Assembly: GCA_027563935.2 (NCBI GenBank)
Contig: CM050453.2
Span: 64,960,018 to 65,024,017 of the forward strand
Origin: Costus lasius
Lineage: Eukaryota > Streptophyta > Magnoliopsida > Zingiberales > Costaceae
DNA length: 64,000 nt
Reading direction: 5' to 3'
The notes under the pieces are model-generated. The model saw nothing but the letters and a program-made list of their open reading frames with translations. It searched no databases and was not told the DNA's origin. The stretch's first letter is position 1, and each line of letters opens with the position of its first letter. Made by a program: the position numbers and the translations under genes. This document shows positions 1 to 12,650 of the stretch, in pieces.

Positions 1-408
1 TGGATTTGAACTTGGTATGCCTCGGATGTTGGACGTTTGACCTTGTTGATTTGAAGCTGATCCTTGCTGGAATTTGACTATGTTGACTTGACTTGGATGC
101 TGATGTTGACTCTCGCTTGAATGTGGGCTGATTCTCTATGCCAAGGTCACTTTATAGTTGAAAGAACTAGGTGCTTGCATGTGTATTACAGGTGTATATC
201 CCTAGGCTAGAAACAACCTATTACATCAACTAAAATAAAAACAAATACTTCATAAAATAAATCCTAGGCTACTCCTAGTTACAAAATATCAAGAGCCGAA
301 AATAAAAGTGTTTGTAGCAACATTACAACAACATGCAGTGCAGAAATTAACAAGTGGATTGGGGTCTTCCGGATCCTTGTTGATCTTCTTGAATGTGCCC
401 GTACATCA
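1..408. repeat. Partial copy of LTR-like repeat family R (R-C), cut by the window edge
   Basis: This stretch aligns by eye with 23230-23705 in the same orientation. Both share the block with 'tgccaaggtcact', a 'ctaggcta' motif, 'ggggtcttc' and a terminal 'tacatca'. The family has TG...CA ends (see R-A at 22569 and R-B at 56563). The other end lies outside the window, so a target duplication cannot be tested. No coding capacity is seen. Confidence 0.7.
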
Positions 409-3400
409 AGATGAGAGGCTGATAAATCTTGAGTGACAAAGATATGTGCATATCTATGTTGAGATTAATCTTGAGAAGCCTCAGAGGGTATTTCAATTAG
501 TTTGCAAACAGAAGATTTTTTTTTTATATATATAAATATCTTTCCTTGCTATTTGTAGGTTGCTAATAAACATACATATATGTTCAGAATATTATATTAA
601 AAACTATAGTTTGTCTGTTGTAAATAAAAAGTGATCTTTCTATTCTAACCATTTGGCCATCTCTTTTATTATTTATTAAAGTATATATTAACTTATATTT
701 GACACTGTTGCACATGATAAAAAAAAGTTTACAGCATATTAAACATACTATAGTATCTATAACAGCTACTTGGCACCTACACAACCATATAGTCAATTGT
801 CATTATAATAAGATAAATTTATTTCAAAATTAAATACCAAAATCGGTTAAATTCATGTCTTTGTAACTACAATACTCTAGAGTTCAACGTTCAACTTTCA
901 TGCAATTATGTCATTGCTAGCCGTTAGGATCCCCATGACACTAGCACCCATTCATCTATCACAACATTATTGAATGATGATAGCATTAATAGAATTCCAA
1001 TTATCATTCACTCACCTTCAATCACTAAGCTTCACTAGATGGTCTAAGCTAGCTACTATTATCCACTAATCCAATCAAAGCTTTAAGTAGAACTGTAGAA
1101 GCCACTCAGCTTGGTTTGACACAAATGAGGTGATGCACTATCCAAACATCCATCTCTTGTGACTTCCATTTGTTCATCATCTATTTAGTTGTTTTCATTG
1201 TGCCATCGACCATTCATGTATTGGGTATAACTTAATGAGCATATAGATCTACGGTAAATTTTTCACTGGCTTACCCACTTTGAGTTGCTCACTTGTTAAC
1301 TATTGTTGCTTAATCTTGTTGGAATAAAATTTAAAATAAAACTACTTAAAGTTAGCATTAAATGCTAATATTTTTTTTTAATCCAATTCACAATTGATTA
1401 AATAGGATAGGTTTAAACCTTTTCCAAAGGTTTTGGAAAAATCTGATACGTGGATTAAAAATTCTTCTTTCCCTTTATTTTTTTTCTTTTTCCCTCTTTT
1501 TCTCTTTTCTTCCTCTTGATTGTTTTCCTTTTATTTTTTGCTCAATGATAAAAGAAAGTCTGATTAACTTCTCTATGATCATACTCGTAAGAGAGGAATA
1601 CTTAATTGTATCCTTAGGTGTTCAATTCGAAATTAACTCGCATGAGCTTGAATTTTTATCTGAGGATAAGCTGCACACGCCTCTGGATTTTATTTCTCTA
1701 ATCTTTTTTTTATTCATTCACATATTAAAATTTTAATTTTTCTTGATAATTATTTATTCTTAAGATAAAAGTCTATATGAACTTTTAACTAATATTAGGT
1801 GAAAAATCCGTTTTATCATATTCTATATATGATTATTAAAACCTTACTATTTATTATTTATAGATCTTTACAATTAAATTAAAGAACAAAATTATGTCAT
1901 CAAATTATTTTTATTTACTGTTTATGTAAATCAGAAAATATAAAATATTTATTCTATTTTATTTAAAAAATAAAGAAAAATATTATTGCTGAACAGTCAA
2001 TAATAATAAAGTAGGCACCACAAGGTCAATAGCTAATACAATAAAAAAAAACCTAATAAGTGTTGTCGAAAAGGCAACAACTTATTAAAAATAAGTTAAT
2101 TAATAAAATTAGGGTTTTTAACCCTAATTACCGCCCAATCCAACGGCTATGAATAAATAAAAAAATATTGTTTACTGAAAAGATTAGTGCATTATTTAAT
2201 TAAAAAATTTTCATAGTAGATATAATATATTCTATTTGCTTTATTAGTATTTATATTACCATTAATGAATGTATAATTATTTAATTGTAATCCTGTAATT
2301 TTCGCAATTGTGGTAATTTCAATTTTAACTTTAATTTCAATTCCAATTAATTATTGTGCTTTGATTAAAGTAAGGATTAAGATATTATTTTCGTAGTCAT
2401 AATTGAATAAACATTTCTGTAGAAAAGTTACCTTATTAAATTAAAAAATTAAAATATTATAAAGGTTTGTAATAATAATAAATTTATTATTGTGACATTA
2501 AAAAATTTTATAATTTCTCACAATCATTTATTGTAAGAGTAATTAATTTATTATTACTAAATCAGTAGTTTTCTTTTAAATAAAAAATAATTGAGTGTTT
2601 ATGCATGTTAAAAACATGTAACTATTTTATAACAATTTATTATTATTATTATATTATTATTCTAGTGGTAATTGACTTGGCATTACTGTTTTAATCAACA
2701 TAAAATAATATAAATGTTAATTTTATAATAGCTAGTGTCACGACCAGAATTGGGATAATAAAATTTTAATAAATTTATAAGTGAGTCAACGTTTGACTCG
2801 CACCCAAGCACACCCACGTAGGGGCTAAGCGGTCGAATCGCAGATTTGAGCACGACCGGCAAGAGTATGTCCCTGACGTACTCCTCAGCCTAACCAACGT
2901 GGCCACCTAGCTGCTCGCCTCGATGAGTCGTTGACCGCTATGTGTTTATTGAGGACCGCTGCACACTCCAGCTCCAAAGTCCACGTAAGTACATAACCCA
3001 AGACTCGACGCTGGCGCAGCGCACGTGTACGAGTTCGGTGTTGGAACTTTTAGGGAAAACTCAAAAAGCCTAAACCCATTCTTTCTTATTTTAATTTTAT
3101 TTAGGCATTAATTTACTCATTATTAAATTTGCCCATTTATTTATTTATTTTCTATTCTTAGTTGTAATTAAGGCGTTGTCTTAATTAATGTCTATGCGAC
3201 TGCAGGCGCACGTATGACACTACTAAGAATAGCCGTTGTGACTTCTTTATATACACATATAGAGTTGTGCACAATGGATATACATTCTGATACGTTCTCT
3301 TCTCTCTCGTGCATCTTTCTTTTTTGCTGTCATCGCCGAAAGCTCCTTATGTTAAACTGCTACACTGACGCGCCAATAATAGCAGCACCTGGTTGAATCT

Positions 3401-3900
3401 TCAAGGTGAAAGATCGGATTTCATCCCACGCGAGGGACTGAATATTTGCCTAAAGACAGATCTTCGGATCGCCTCCAAGTTTTCTAACTCTAATCATTTC
3501 TTTGTTTTTGTTAATTACAGGATTAGGAACAACATTCGGTATATCGGAAAAGAACCAAAACCGCACGCAGGCGGTGGCGCACACACGTGCAAAAGACAAC
3601 ATCACGCAGGATGCTGGGCACACACGCTAACTCTGACCAAATAGCATGCAAACGGTCAAACTCACCACTCGCCCAAAAGGTATGTCTTGTAGACATCTGG
3701 CACAAACAATCTGGCAAACCCCAGGCAACATCACACAAGGCCGGCGCACATGACCGGAGTGCGGAGAGAGATGAAGCAGTGAAGATAAAAAAAAAAGCAA
3801 ACAAGTTCGGAAACATAAAAACAGAAGAGTGAAAAGAAGAGAAGATAGTCATTGATGAAAGTAATTTCTTTGCTTCCTTCTTGTTGTTCTCTTCATCCCC
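409..3900. other. AT-rich intergenic stretch with no recognisable gene
   Basis: Long A/T runs and short ORFs only. From about 2737 (TGTCACGACC) the base composition changes and the text looks like a decayed gypsy-type LTR, since plant LTRs often begin TGTCACGAC. I found no matching end, primer site or target duplication, so I do not call an element. Confidence 0.5.
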
Positions 3901-3904
3901 ACTT

Positions 3905-4180
3905 CACGAAGAGACAACGATGGCAAATAAAATTGCTGATAGAGAAGAAAAACTCCGGTTAACGAAAACCATCTCAAAGGAGAGACAACTTCAGTAAATA
4001 AAATCACTGATGGAGAAGGGAAACTCTGGTTAACAAAAACTATTCTAACGGAGAAGAAAACTCCGGTAAAAAAATAACATCTAACGGAGAAGAAAACACC
4101 AGTTAAAAAATAACAAACTTCGGTTAAACAAATAACACGTTATCGAAGATGGAAAAGAAAACTTTGGCAAATAAAATCAA
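3905..4180. repeat. Degenerate short tandem repeat (about 35-bp units)
   Basis: A motif of the type 'ggagaagaaaactccggtta' followed by an A-rich spacer recurs roughly six times with substitutions and indels. It is non-coding and its origin is unknown. The region to 4900 shows nothing else recognisable. Confidence 0.55.
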
Positions 4181-4908
4181 TCTATAAATCATGAGATAAG
4201 TTTATCAAACCCAGCAAAGTTAATGATGCTTCGTTACTATGAAGATTGAAGGTGAAAATCAAAATTCGCAACAGGAGGATAGATGATTTTAACTTGATCA
4301 GCTTTTACCCCACTTTTGTAAAATTCACAACGATCAAAAGAGTTACTTTGAAGATACGAAGATTTGACAAACAAAAATTAATGTGAGATTTATAGTGAAA
4401 GGAATATCCTTGTAATTTTGAACACATGGTGAATAGGAATCCTTACATGAATGGCCGAATCAATCGGCTTGACTTAGTAAAATAATGATTAAAAGAAAAA
4501 TAAGCTGCTCCTTAATTGTCGTTAATTCCGAGTCCAATGTGATATTCATCGCTGCCAAAACACTAAGTCAGATTTTACTTCAAATTTCTGTTGTTTAAAA
4601 CGAAATTGCCGAAGACGAAGCCAAATTAACCAACGAACTATTATAGCCAATGACTTGGTCAAAGTCATAAGCCTCATCACCTCCCTATTCATCACTCATT
4701 CCTTTTCACTAAGACAGCGGATGGATCCATCACTGCTTAACCAGTTTGCGGCCGCGGTACCCCCCTTGTCCTCCGGCTAAATCTCTACCCAGGTTGTCCT
4801 CCCAGTCAGCCTCTCCACCATGTCTTAGCAAGGAGAAACGAAAGGAAAAATGGGAACACTTTCTTCCTGCTATGCACCTTCTCTCCCGCTTCCTTGTTGG
4901 CCTTCTAT

Positions 4909-5398
4909 TAGGGGTGTATAAACGGTACGGTAAATTTGGTTTTTATTGATTACCGATTAATTCAATAAAATCGGTTCGGTAAAAAAAAAAATCAGTTTCG
5001 GTTTCAGTAATAAATTTTCTAATATTCGGTATCGGTTTTTTATTTTTCAGTTCGGTAAAAACTGAATTTACCGATACTAGGTATTAAATTAATAAGTTTG
5101 ATAAATTCGGTTCGGTAAATTACCAAATTCACCGATATAAATATAAAATTATTAAATTTTATATAATAAATAAATAAAAATAAAAATATTATTATATTTA
5201 TATAAATAAAATAATTTAAATTGGTAAATTACTAATTTACCGAATTTACCAAAAAAATTTTGATAAATTCGGTTCGATAAGAGATTAGTTTTTTAAAAAA
5301 TTTGATTCAGTTTCGGTTTTAAAAATTTTGGTAAAATATAATCCGGTAAAATCGATTTCGGTAAATTCAGTTCGGTAAAAACCGAATGCTCACCCCTA
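4909..5398. mobile_element. hAT-type MITE (490 bp)
   Basis: The ends are inverted repeats: TAGGGGTG at the left and CACCCCTA at the right. They lead into inverted sub-terminal repeats rich in CGGT (left 'aacggtacggtaaat', right 'gtaaaaaccgaatgctc'). The element is flanked by 8-bp direct repeats, CCTTCTAT (4901-4908) and CCTTCCAT (5399-5406), with one mismatch, as expected for hAT insertions. The interior is AT-rich with no ORF, so it is non-autonomous. Confidence 0.85.
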
Positions 5399-5406
5399 CC
5401 TTCCAT

Positions 5407-6270
5407 GCCATGGCAGCCGCCTTTCTTCCCCTAATTCTCGCCAATGATGCTACCATTTTGTCTTGATTGATTGCAAAGGAACAAGTAAAAGGGACAACGA
5501 TGCTTCTGAAAATTAAACAACGGAAAAGAGAAGGTTAACATTAGTATTATGGTCATTGGCCACGTAGAGGTGGCGTCTTATCTACAAATTTGGTGAAATT
5601 GATAAATAAACCATTGACGTTCGAAGAAGAAAGCTGCTGACGGGAACAAAAGGTCATAGTACACTTGGGTGCTTGACAAGTTCGAGGCTATGAAGAGCAT
5701 GATATCATTATTCATATTGCTCTTTAGAAACTTGTGATTACAAAGTGCTATTGCACTATCATTGATGCTCGTAGGCATTGTGAAAATAATAAACACCTGA
5801 AATTAATTATGATGGGTTATAAAGCTGAAATTTCTAAGAGAGAATGATGCAAAATGCCATTGCCGCTAGGATGAGATATTGCGGCTGAAATCTAAGAACT
5901 TCAAGATGAATTTCCGTTGCATGCCATTGCCGCTACTTGTCACTGCCAATCATAGCTCAGCATAGATGGTGATTCAGTCAGAGCTGTGAGCCTGTTCATC
6001 TCTCCTCTTTTTCACTGAGATAACAGAAGCTTGCATCCTTTCTATCAAATTGCTAGCGCTTGGGAGTAATGGAAACCAAAATTCTTGTTGCTACAATTCT
6101 TCCCCCATCCGCTATTACAATTATTGTTGCTGGATTTTTTCAATAAAATCTTCTCCGACGTCAAAATCTTTCAGCCATCATGAGAGAGTGACTAACTCTG
6201 AAGTTACAAACTGAAATGGATGAGTCCAATGTTGAAGAGCTTCATTGCACTCATGACAAGTTCTTCTTGA
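5407..6270. other. Intergenic, nothing recognised
   Basis: Only short ORFs without recognisable homology. A minus-strand ORF of 72 codons at 5578-5796 has no domain I know. Confidence 0.4.
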
Positions 6271-6271
6271 C

Positions 6272-6790
6272 AAACCCAAGATCCGGCCATTGGATCATGC
6301 TAAAATTTTGTTCATAACTTCTACTTGAACGTGCGAACCTTTGACCATAAGTATCTAATGGTCGGATCGCCGGAATCAAAAGATTTTCAGGCGATCTCTA
6401 TTTCTTCTCAGCCATGAACATTCGACACTCATCCTCATCAAACGCGACATCCGGCCATCCGATCATGTTGATATTTTGACCATGTGTTCTCCTCGAGCTT
6501 GTGAAGCTATGGGCAAAAGGATCTGATCATCCGATGGCTGGATCACCAGAATCGAATGATTTTCTAGCAATCTTTCTTTCTCATTTGTTATAGATATCTC
6601 TGAAGTTCTTTTTGACGAACTTTACATCCGGCCATCCGTTCGAACTGAAAATTTGGCTACATCCTCTCAACGAGCCTATGAACCTATGGGCAAAAGGATC
6701 CAGTCATCCGACAGTTGGATCGCTGGAACCGAAAGCTTTTCCAGTGACCCTATTTTTGTCCCCATTTCAAACGAAAATCATGTGTTTCAC
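6272..6790. repeat. Three imperfect ~165-bp tandem units
   Basis: Three blocks starting near 6272, 6440 and 6620 each contain 'atccggccat', a run like 'gggcaaaaggatc', and 'ggatc(g/a)c(c/t)gga(a/t)' followed by 'gattttc' or similar. The same phrase type ('atctccagaatccgaaggat') occurs inside the LTR of G1 near 18606, so this is probably decayed LTR sequence of a related family. It is not coding. Confidence 0.5.
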
Positions 6791-7463
6791 TCCTGTTCCC
6801 GCGTCGATTCGTTACCAGCCGACATTAGGCTCCATCCACTGATTTGGTGAGATACAGGGAGTCTGAGTCCCCGATCAGAGCCTTTGAGCATGCATCTATC
6901 CGACAGAAGACAAAAACTGTTCGCATGCGTCACGGGCGCCATGAAGGAAATTATTGCATCCAATGATCTAGTTTTGTTGAAGGGATGATCTAATGGCTTA
7001 GATTAAGTCTAGAAATAATAGTTCAGATGATTCGATCATTAAGGATCTAACGGTCCAAATTAAATCAAAAATCAATGACTCAAAATTATCCAAATACGAA
7101 ATCTGACGATCTAGATTTAATAAATGTTCTGCGGTCTAGATCTTTCAAATTGGCTTTGATGGATAGATCTTTCAACTTTGATCTAACAGCCTAGATCTCT
7201 TTATCTAATTCTGTCGAAAGGATATAGTCTAGTTATGGTGATCTGATTCAAATCAATTGTCATTTAATTAGATTTAATCTAATATTCAAACATGGTCTTA
7301 GGTAATGAAATATTATTTCAAGTCCGAAGCAATTATTGATTCAAATTTGGCTCGACATGATCTCCAACACTGACATTATACAAATTTTCCTATGAAGACC
7401 AATTATGATATTTTAGCCTTCCAAAGGCTATCTATGACATTTTAGCCTTCCATAGGCTATTTC
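6791..7463. other. Intergenic, probably decayed retroelement
   Basis: Continues the character of the preceding repeats, with recurring 'gatcta' and 'gatctaacggtc' phrases. No ORF, LTR boundary or primer site was found. Confidence 0.3.
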
Positions 7464-7701
7464 GAAATGTTTGGCCCGATGGCTTGTTCACTTAATTTGA
7501 ACGTTTGGCCCAGTGGCGCATTTCCTATCTTGAATGTTTGGCCCAATGGCTCATTCACCTACTTCGAACGTTTGGCCCAACGGCTTGTTCGCTTGATTTG
7601 AACGTTTGGCCCAATGGCCCATTTTCCCATCCTGAATGTTTGGCCTAAGGGTCCATTCTTCTATTTCGCATATTTGGCCGAAAGGCCCATTCACCCATTT
7701 T
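7464..7701. repeat. 34-bp minisatellite, seven copies
   Basis: Seven consecutive units of about 34 bp of the form 'gaacgtttggcccaatggc' plus a C/T-rich tail. Units begin at 7464 and roughly every 34 bp after that; the tails vary more than the TTTGGCC core. The last unit runs into 'gaacatttagttcttc', a decayed eighth start. Confidence 0.85.
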
Positions 7702-8682
7702 GAACATTTAGTTCTTCAAAGGCTAATCCAGATACATCAACCATCTATGCTCAAGTACAATACTAATAGTATTGTTTGGGAGGTGCGTAAGTCGATACTA
7801 TGTATCGGGGCATAGTTCCTCAATATTATTATAGTATCGTTCGTAGCTGAAATTAGAATTATCGAACTTGAAATCAAGTAGATATTCACAGAAAGAATAT
7901 CTATCAAACTCAAAATAAATAAATATTTACATGTCATTTTATAGGCCGAATATTTATGTCTTCAAGAAGATGAACATTGATCAGGGTACAGTTATACCCC
8001 AAGACTAAATAACTACTCTATGTCCTCAAGGGGACAAAAATCCATTAAGAGATAACTATACGTTATGCCTAAATAGTTATCTCACTTTCCCAAAAGAATG
8101 GATTTTCAATTACGGAATAATTGTACACTTAGGCTAAACAATTATTTTTACATCCTAAAGGAGACGGATCCCATTTCATTTCAAAATTTTAAATACTCAC
8201 AAGTCATTGAGACCGAGTATTTATCAGGTTCGAATATTTGCAAGCTCTCAAGATGCTGGATATTCATTTGATTTGTTAATCCATTTTCTGAAAATGTTGA
8301 TTATTTCAATATTTGTCATCATTTGATTTGTTGATCCATTTTTTGACAATGTTGATCATTTTAATATTTGTCATCATTTGGCTCATGATGAACTTTGTAC
8401 TGAAATTGTAAGGCTTTTTATGACAAGATGTTATGAATAATGAATAATATTGTTCTTCCAATAACTTATCTTTATTTGATTATATATATATAGATCTCTT
8501 AATCAAAGGTGTCCTAAGATTTTTAGGAGTAAATTACAATGAATGCTTGCGTTCATTGGAAGTAAGAACTCATTTAAATAAAAAAGCCTTATATCTATAA
8601 GATGAATTTGAAAATGGTCATATCATATTTTTCATATTAATTGAAATTGGCCCATTTTTTACCCAACAAATTGTTTATAATT

Positions 8683-8933
8683 AGTGGGGGATTGTTATAT
8701 ATTTTATAGTTGTAAACAATAAGGAAGCATCTTTAGTCCTACGTTACTAAAAGTAATAAGTGTTTATATGCTTATATATTTTGATTATATTTATTAAATA
8801 AAAAAAAGAAGCATAAGCAAGAATTAATTGCATAAGTTTACTTTGGAACTATAATAATATTTAATATCTTCTTTGGGCACTCGGGCACTTCTTGTTAACT
8901 CTAGAAGCTATTCCAAAATACTGAAAATGTTAA
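8683..8933 (+). mobile_element. Possible copia-type polypurine tract and LTR start
   Basis: AGTGGGGGAT at 8683-8692 looks like a copia polypurine tract and is followed at once by TGTTATATATTTTATAG, a plausible LTR start. The downstream 240 bp are AT-rich and end at the Harbinger-like element at 8934. No second LTR, coding sequence or target duplication was seen; 7702-8682 upstream has no recognisable pol. This is a weak call. Confidence 0.25.
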
Positions 8934-9935
8934 CGGTCTGTTTCAGTGGAAGGAAATAGGGAGGGAAAGGAAAGAATTGGATTTCTTTCCTTTGATTTCC
9001 CTTGTTTCAAAGGAGAGAAATGAGGGAGGGAAAGGAAACAATTCCTTTCCTTTCCCTTCAAAACCTTCCCCTCGAAAAGAGACGGAAATCAGATTTCCGT
9101 CCCTCGGCTCGCGTCTCGCTGCGCGTCTTCGACATCGCCTTCTCGCCGCGCTGCTCACGACATCGCCTTCTCGACATCGCCTTCTCGCCGCGCTTCTCGA
9201 CGCGTTGCTCGCATTTCGACCGCTGCTCACGCCTGAAGCCGCCGCTGATTCCTCCTCTCGTCGCCGCCCTCTCGCCTGACTGAAGCCTCAAGCCCCGCTG
9301 CTCGCGTCTCGCCCTCTCGTCCGCAGCTCTCGCGTCGTCGCCCTGACGGAAGCCTGAAGTTGTGCAGCCGTCGGCCGAGCTCGCCCCTCTCGCCCAAGCT
9401 CGCCGCGCCTCTCTCCCCAATCGCCCTCTCGATCTAGCCCCAAGCTCGCCGCCATCTCCCGACCTCGCTGCGTGCTACGTCCGAGCTCACAGCCACTGTC
9501 CGAGCTCGTAGTCGCCCCCTCCGTCTGGGCTCACAGCCACCGTCCGAGCTCGCTGCCGCCATCCGAGCTCGCTCCCTCTCGTCCAAGCCGCCCCTTCGCC
9601 CGAGCTCGCCAAAATAGCCCGATGCTCGCTGTCGCCTGTCGGCCTGAGCTCGCTACCCCCACTTCTTCTCCGCCCATCTTGCCCGAGCTCGCCGCCCCTC
9701 TTCTTCTCCGCCCATCTCGCTCGACCTCGCCGCGACGCCGCCCCTTTTGTTCTTGCTGCGCTCGCCCACCATCTCGCCCGAGCTTGCTGCGCTCGCCCGA
9801 GCTCACTGTTTCTTTCCTTTCACCACCGAAACACGAGGCATGAAAGGGAAAGGAATTTATTTCTTTCCTTTCCATTCCATTCCATCCTCATTTCTTTTCT
9901 TTCTTTATTTCCATTCCATCCACTGAAACAGACTG
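8934..9935. mobile_element. Harbinger-like non-autonomous element with GC-rich core (1.0 kb)
   Basis: The inverted ends are CGGTCTGTTTCAGTGGA (left) and TCCACTGAAACAGACTG (right), flanked by a TAA duplication (8931-8933 and 9936-9938). Three-base TAA/TTA duplications and a GGTCTGTTT-like end are typical of PIF/Harbinger elements. Both sub-terminal 100-bp arms are purine- or pyrimidine-rich inverted repeats ('ggaaaggaaa' / 'tttcctttcc'). The centre is unusually rich in CG and in recurring 'gagctcgc' phrases. Long ORFs through the core on both strands are composition artefacts; no transposase is present. Confidence 0.8.
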
Positions 9936-10054
9936 TAAGTGATTTAAAATCACGTCTCAAGGCTATTTTTATGTGCTTCTAAGATTATTCCAGAGGTGCA
10001 AAATTTTTTCAACACTTGCTAATCACCAACTCACTCGTAGAATCATGGCCTTAA

Positions 10055-11027
10055 GGGCCTGTTTTATTGGGGAGAAAATCAGGAAGAAAGAAAAGAAATA
10101 AATTTTTTCTCTTATTTTTATTGGAGAGGCTGATTTGAGGGAGAAGAAATATAGTAAGAAAAGGGGAGAGTTTTCTCCCTTTTGGTTTCTCCCCAAATCG
10201 GGGAGAAAACCAAGCTCTCACGCGTCTCATCGTCCCACACGTCTAGTTCACGCTTTTCCACACAGCCCGAGGCTCCCTCTCGCCATCGCCCTTCCTCTTC
10301 CAGTCGCCTCTTCCGGTCGCCCTTCCCGTCGTCTCCGCCTCCTCCCAGCCAGAGCTCTTCCAATCGCCCTTCTCCCCTAGCAGAGCTCCTCCAGTCGCCG
10401 ATCGCCGTTCTGCCAACTGCTCGTGGCGACGTCGCTGTTCCGCCTACCGTTGCTGCCCCCTCCGCGAGCTCGCCTCCCAGCTTCTGCTTCCCCGCTGCCG
10501 TGAGCTCCCCCGCTACGAGCTCCCCTCCGTTGCCGCCACTCCTGCAGCCACGTTGACGCTATCGCTCGCTTCCCAGCCGTAAGCTCGCTGCGAGCTCACC
10601 CTACTTTCGCAACGGTCGCAAGCTCCCCCGCCGCAAGCTCGTTCGCCGTTGCCACCGTTCGCTCCCCAGCCATGAGCTCGACCCTACTGCTGCAGCGGTT
10701 GCGAGCTCCCTCTCCGTTGCCATTGCGAGCTCGCCGCGCAGACGCTACCGCGGCCAAGTCACCCCACTGACGCCGCCGCCGCTACGTTGCCCTGCTGCCG
10801 TTGCCGAGCTCGCCTCACCCTCCTGCCGCCGAGATCTCGCCTCCCACCCTTGCTCTGTTGCCACCGGCCGACCTACTCCATTGCCGCCGACTGCCCTGCC
10901 TCTCTCTCGCAATATTTGTTTTTTATGTGATCACGTGATCGCACATGAGTTTTTTTCTACCCTCCTTTTCTTTCTTCTCCAGTATTTCTTTCTCCCCAAT
11001 TTTCTACCTCTCGAATAAAACACACCC
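10055..11027. mobile_element. Second Harbinger-like non-autonomous element with GC-rich core (0.97 kb)
   Basis: Left end GGGCCTGTTTTATTGGGGAG and right end AATAAAACACACCC are imperfect inverted repeats, flanked by TAA (10052-10054 and 11028-11030). The arms are inverted copies ('ggagaaaatc...ggaagaaag' against 'ctttcttctccag...ttctacc'). The centre again carries many 'gagctc' and 'gctcgcc' phrases and much CG. It lies only 119 bp from the element at 8934 and is built the same way but differs in sequence. Confidence 0.75.
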
Positions 11028-11030
11028 TAA

Positions 11031-12479
11031 ATGTTAGTTATAGATGGGTTCTTGATATTACTCTCATATCTTTGAGTCCCCGATCTATGATGTATCTTAG
11101 CGGAGTCTTTCAAAAAACTGTGTTAAGTATCAGCCCCTGAAATCCTAGACTTGGCCGCAATGACGGACAATGGTCCTGATCGCCCTCCGCACCCTCCGAA
11201 GGACAAGTAGGCATTTAGAAAATCAAATAATACTTCATTATTTTTTCTCATCTCATATTGATGGAGTAGAGAGTAGTGTGATGAAGGAGTTGCAATATAA
11301 AGAGAATTCATACTATTATGACATGGCGCTGAACATGAATTAAATATGGCGCAGCTAGCTTGAAAGTGAAGTGTATCAGTCAAGAGTTGAAATGGAACGA
11401 ACATGATACGGAAAGACAGGTCGTTAATTCGCTTTCAGTGACATGCTACAAGCAGCTTAGGACTCAAATATATTGATAAAGAAGGATCCTGTCCAGCAAT
11501 CAAATGTTTTTGAAATCCATCGTTAGAAATGGTTCGGATTAAGCATAAGGTCATGTAAATGGGAGCAAAGGAAAGCTGTTCAGTGGCCAGTCCCGTTATA
11601 CCATTTAATTAATTGTGGCATCTATTAAAGCTTCATAATTCTCCTCTGTCTAACTAATTCTTATCATATCCCTGTCAGCTCTGCCATTGATTTGTTAGAT
11701 CATCTAATTGCATAATTTTATATATACATTGGCTTCAATTCAAATATGTATACTAATAATTTCAGTGCAGTCAAAGACGGCAATGTTTCTCATGATCTTT
11801 TCTATTTGTATTCAATTCAATTCCATCCAATCCAATTCTTCAAGAATGAGGCGCGTGCTGTACATTGCAAAACCACACACTGTGGAAAACACTTGTGCTT
11901 TTATTCTTCATTTCGTTCGTTGGACGTTACAAGAATGCGCGGCGGTTCACCGCCTGCCTTCCAACGGAGAACATTTTCTAAGCGAGATAGAAAAGCGAGA
12001 TAGATCGCCTGTAAAGTGATAATCCCTGCATAACACTTTTATGCACTGATATTAAAGGATGAGCAGGAAATAAATTTTGCCCGTGCCTAATGTTCAAATT
12101 TTCCTTCCAATAAATTCCATCTGCCAAACTGTTTGGAGCTCGATTTGTTGCAATCAGACCAAAAGCAAAAAAACAACCGGCCATGGGACGGCAAGTACTA
12201 TACGGATACGTCCTGCTCCGACTACGCTGTTTGTTTGTTCTATTTCAGTACTAATTATTTTTTATCCTAATAAATAAATAGATAATACTAATTATTCCAA
12301 TAAATTATAAATACATCTTGCAAATTGCGAAAGGAGGAAGATTGAGAATGTCCATCCGATCCAGTTTTATTCCAATAAATTATAATACTAATTATTTAAT
12401 TAAATGATTTTTTATTAAAAAAAAAAATTGAAGAAGAAAGAGTTGTTTCCAGTTTTCACTTGCTAATACCCAGACATTT
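11031..12479. other. Upstream intergenic region of LCB2
   Basis: No supported gene. ORFs of 60-100 codons here lack recognisable domains. Between 12260 and 12410 the phrase 'ccaataaattata' and 'actaattat' recur as direct copies, possibly remnants of a small AT-rich element. Confidence 0.4.
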
Positions 12480-12650
12480 CTTCTGCTGCAATTACACGTT
12501 CCAGCCTCTCTCTCTCTCCCGAGCGACGCCATTCACGACCGCTCTCCTCGATTTAAATCCTCCCACTCTCTTCCCTCCCCTCTACAGCTCGCTCCAGATC
12601 TTTCTCTTCCTTTTCCTTTTCCGACCGAGTTAGGGCGGCGAGGCGAGAAA
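12480..12650 (+). promoter_or_regulatory. Probable LCB2 core promoter and 5' UTR
   Basis: A CT-rich tract (12506-12519), common near plant transcription starts, is followed by a TATA-like ATTTAAAT at 12551-12558. Pyrimidine-rich sequence then runs to the ATG at 12651. The spacing (about 93 bp from TATA-like box to ATG) leaves a 5' UTR of roughly 60 bp. The transcription start itself is inferred. Confidence 0.45.

Noticed and set aside
2737..4460. A full LTR starting TGTCACGACC at 2737
   Set aside because: No matching terminus, target duplication or primer site was found, so only a note is kept.
9058..9843. Long ORFs through the GC-rich cores at 9.0-9.9 kb and 10.1-10.6 kb
   Set aside because: They overlap on several frames and both strands, consist of Ser/Pro/Arg runs from GC-rich repeats, and lie within non-autonomous elements.
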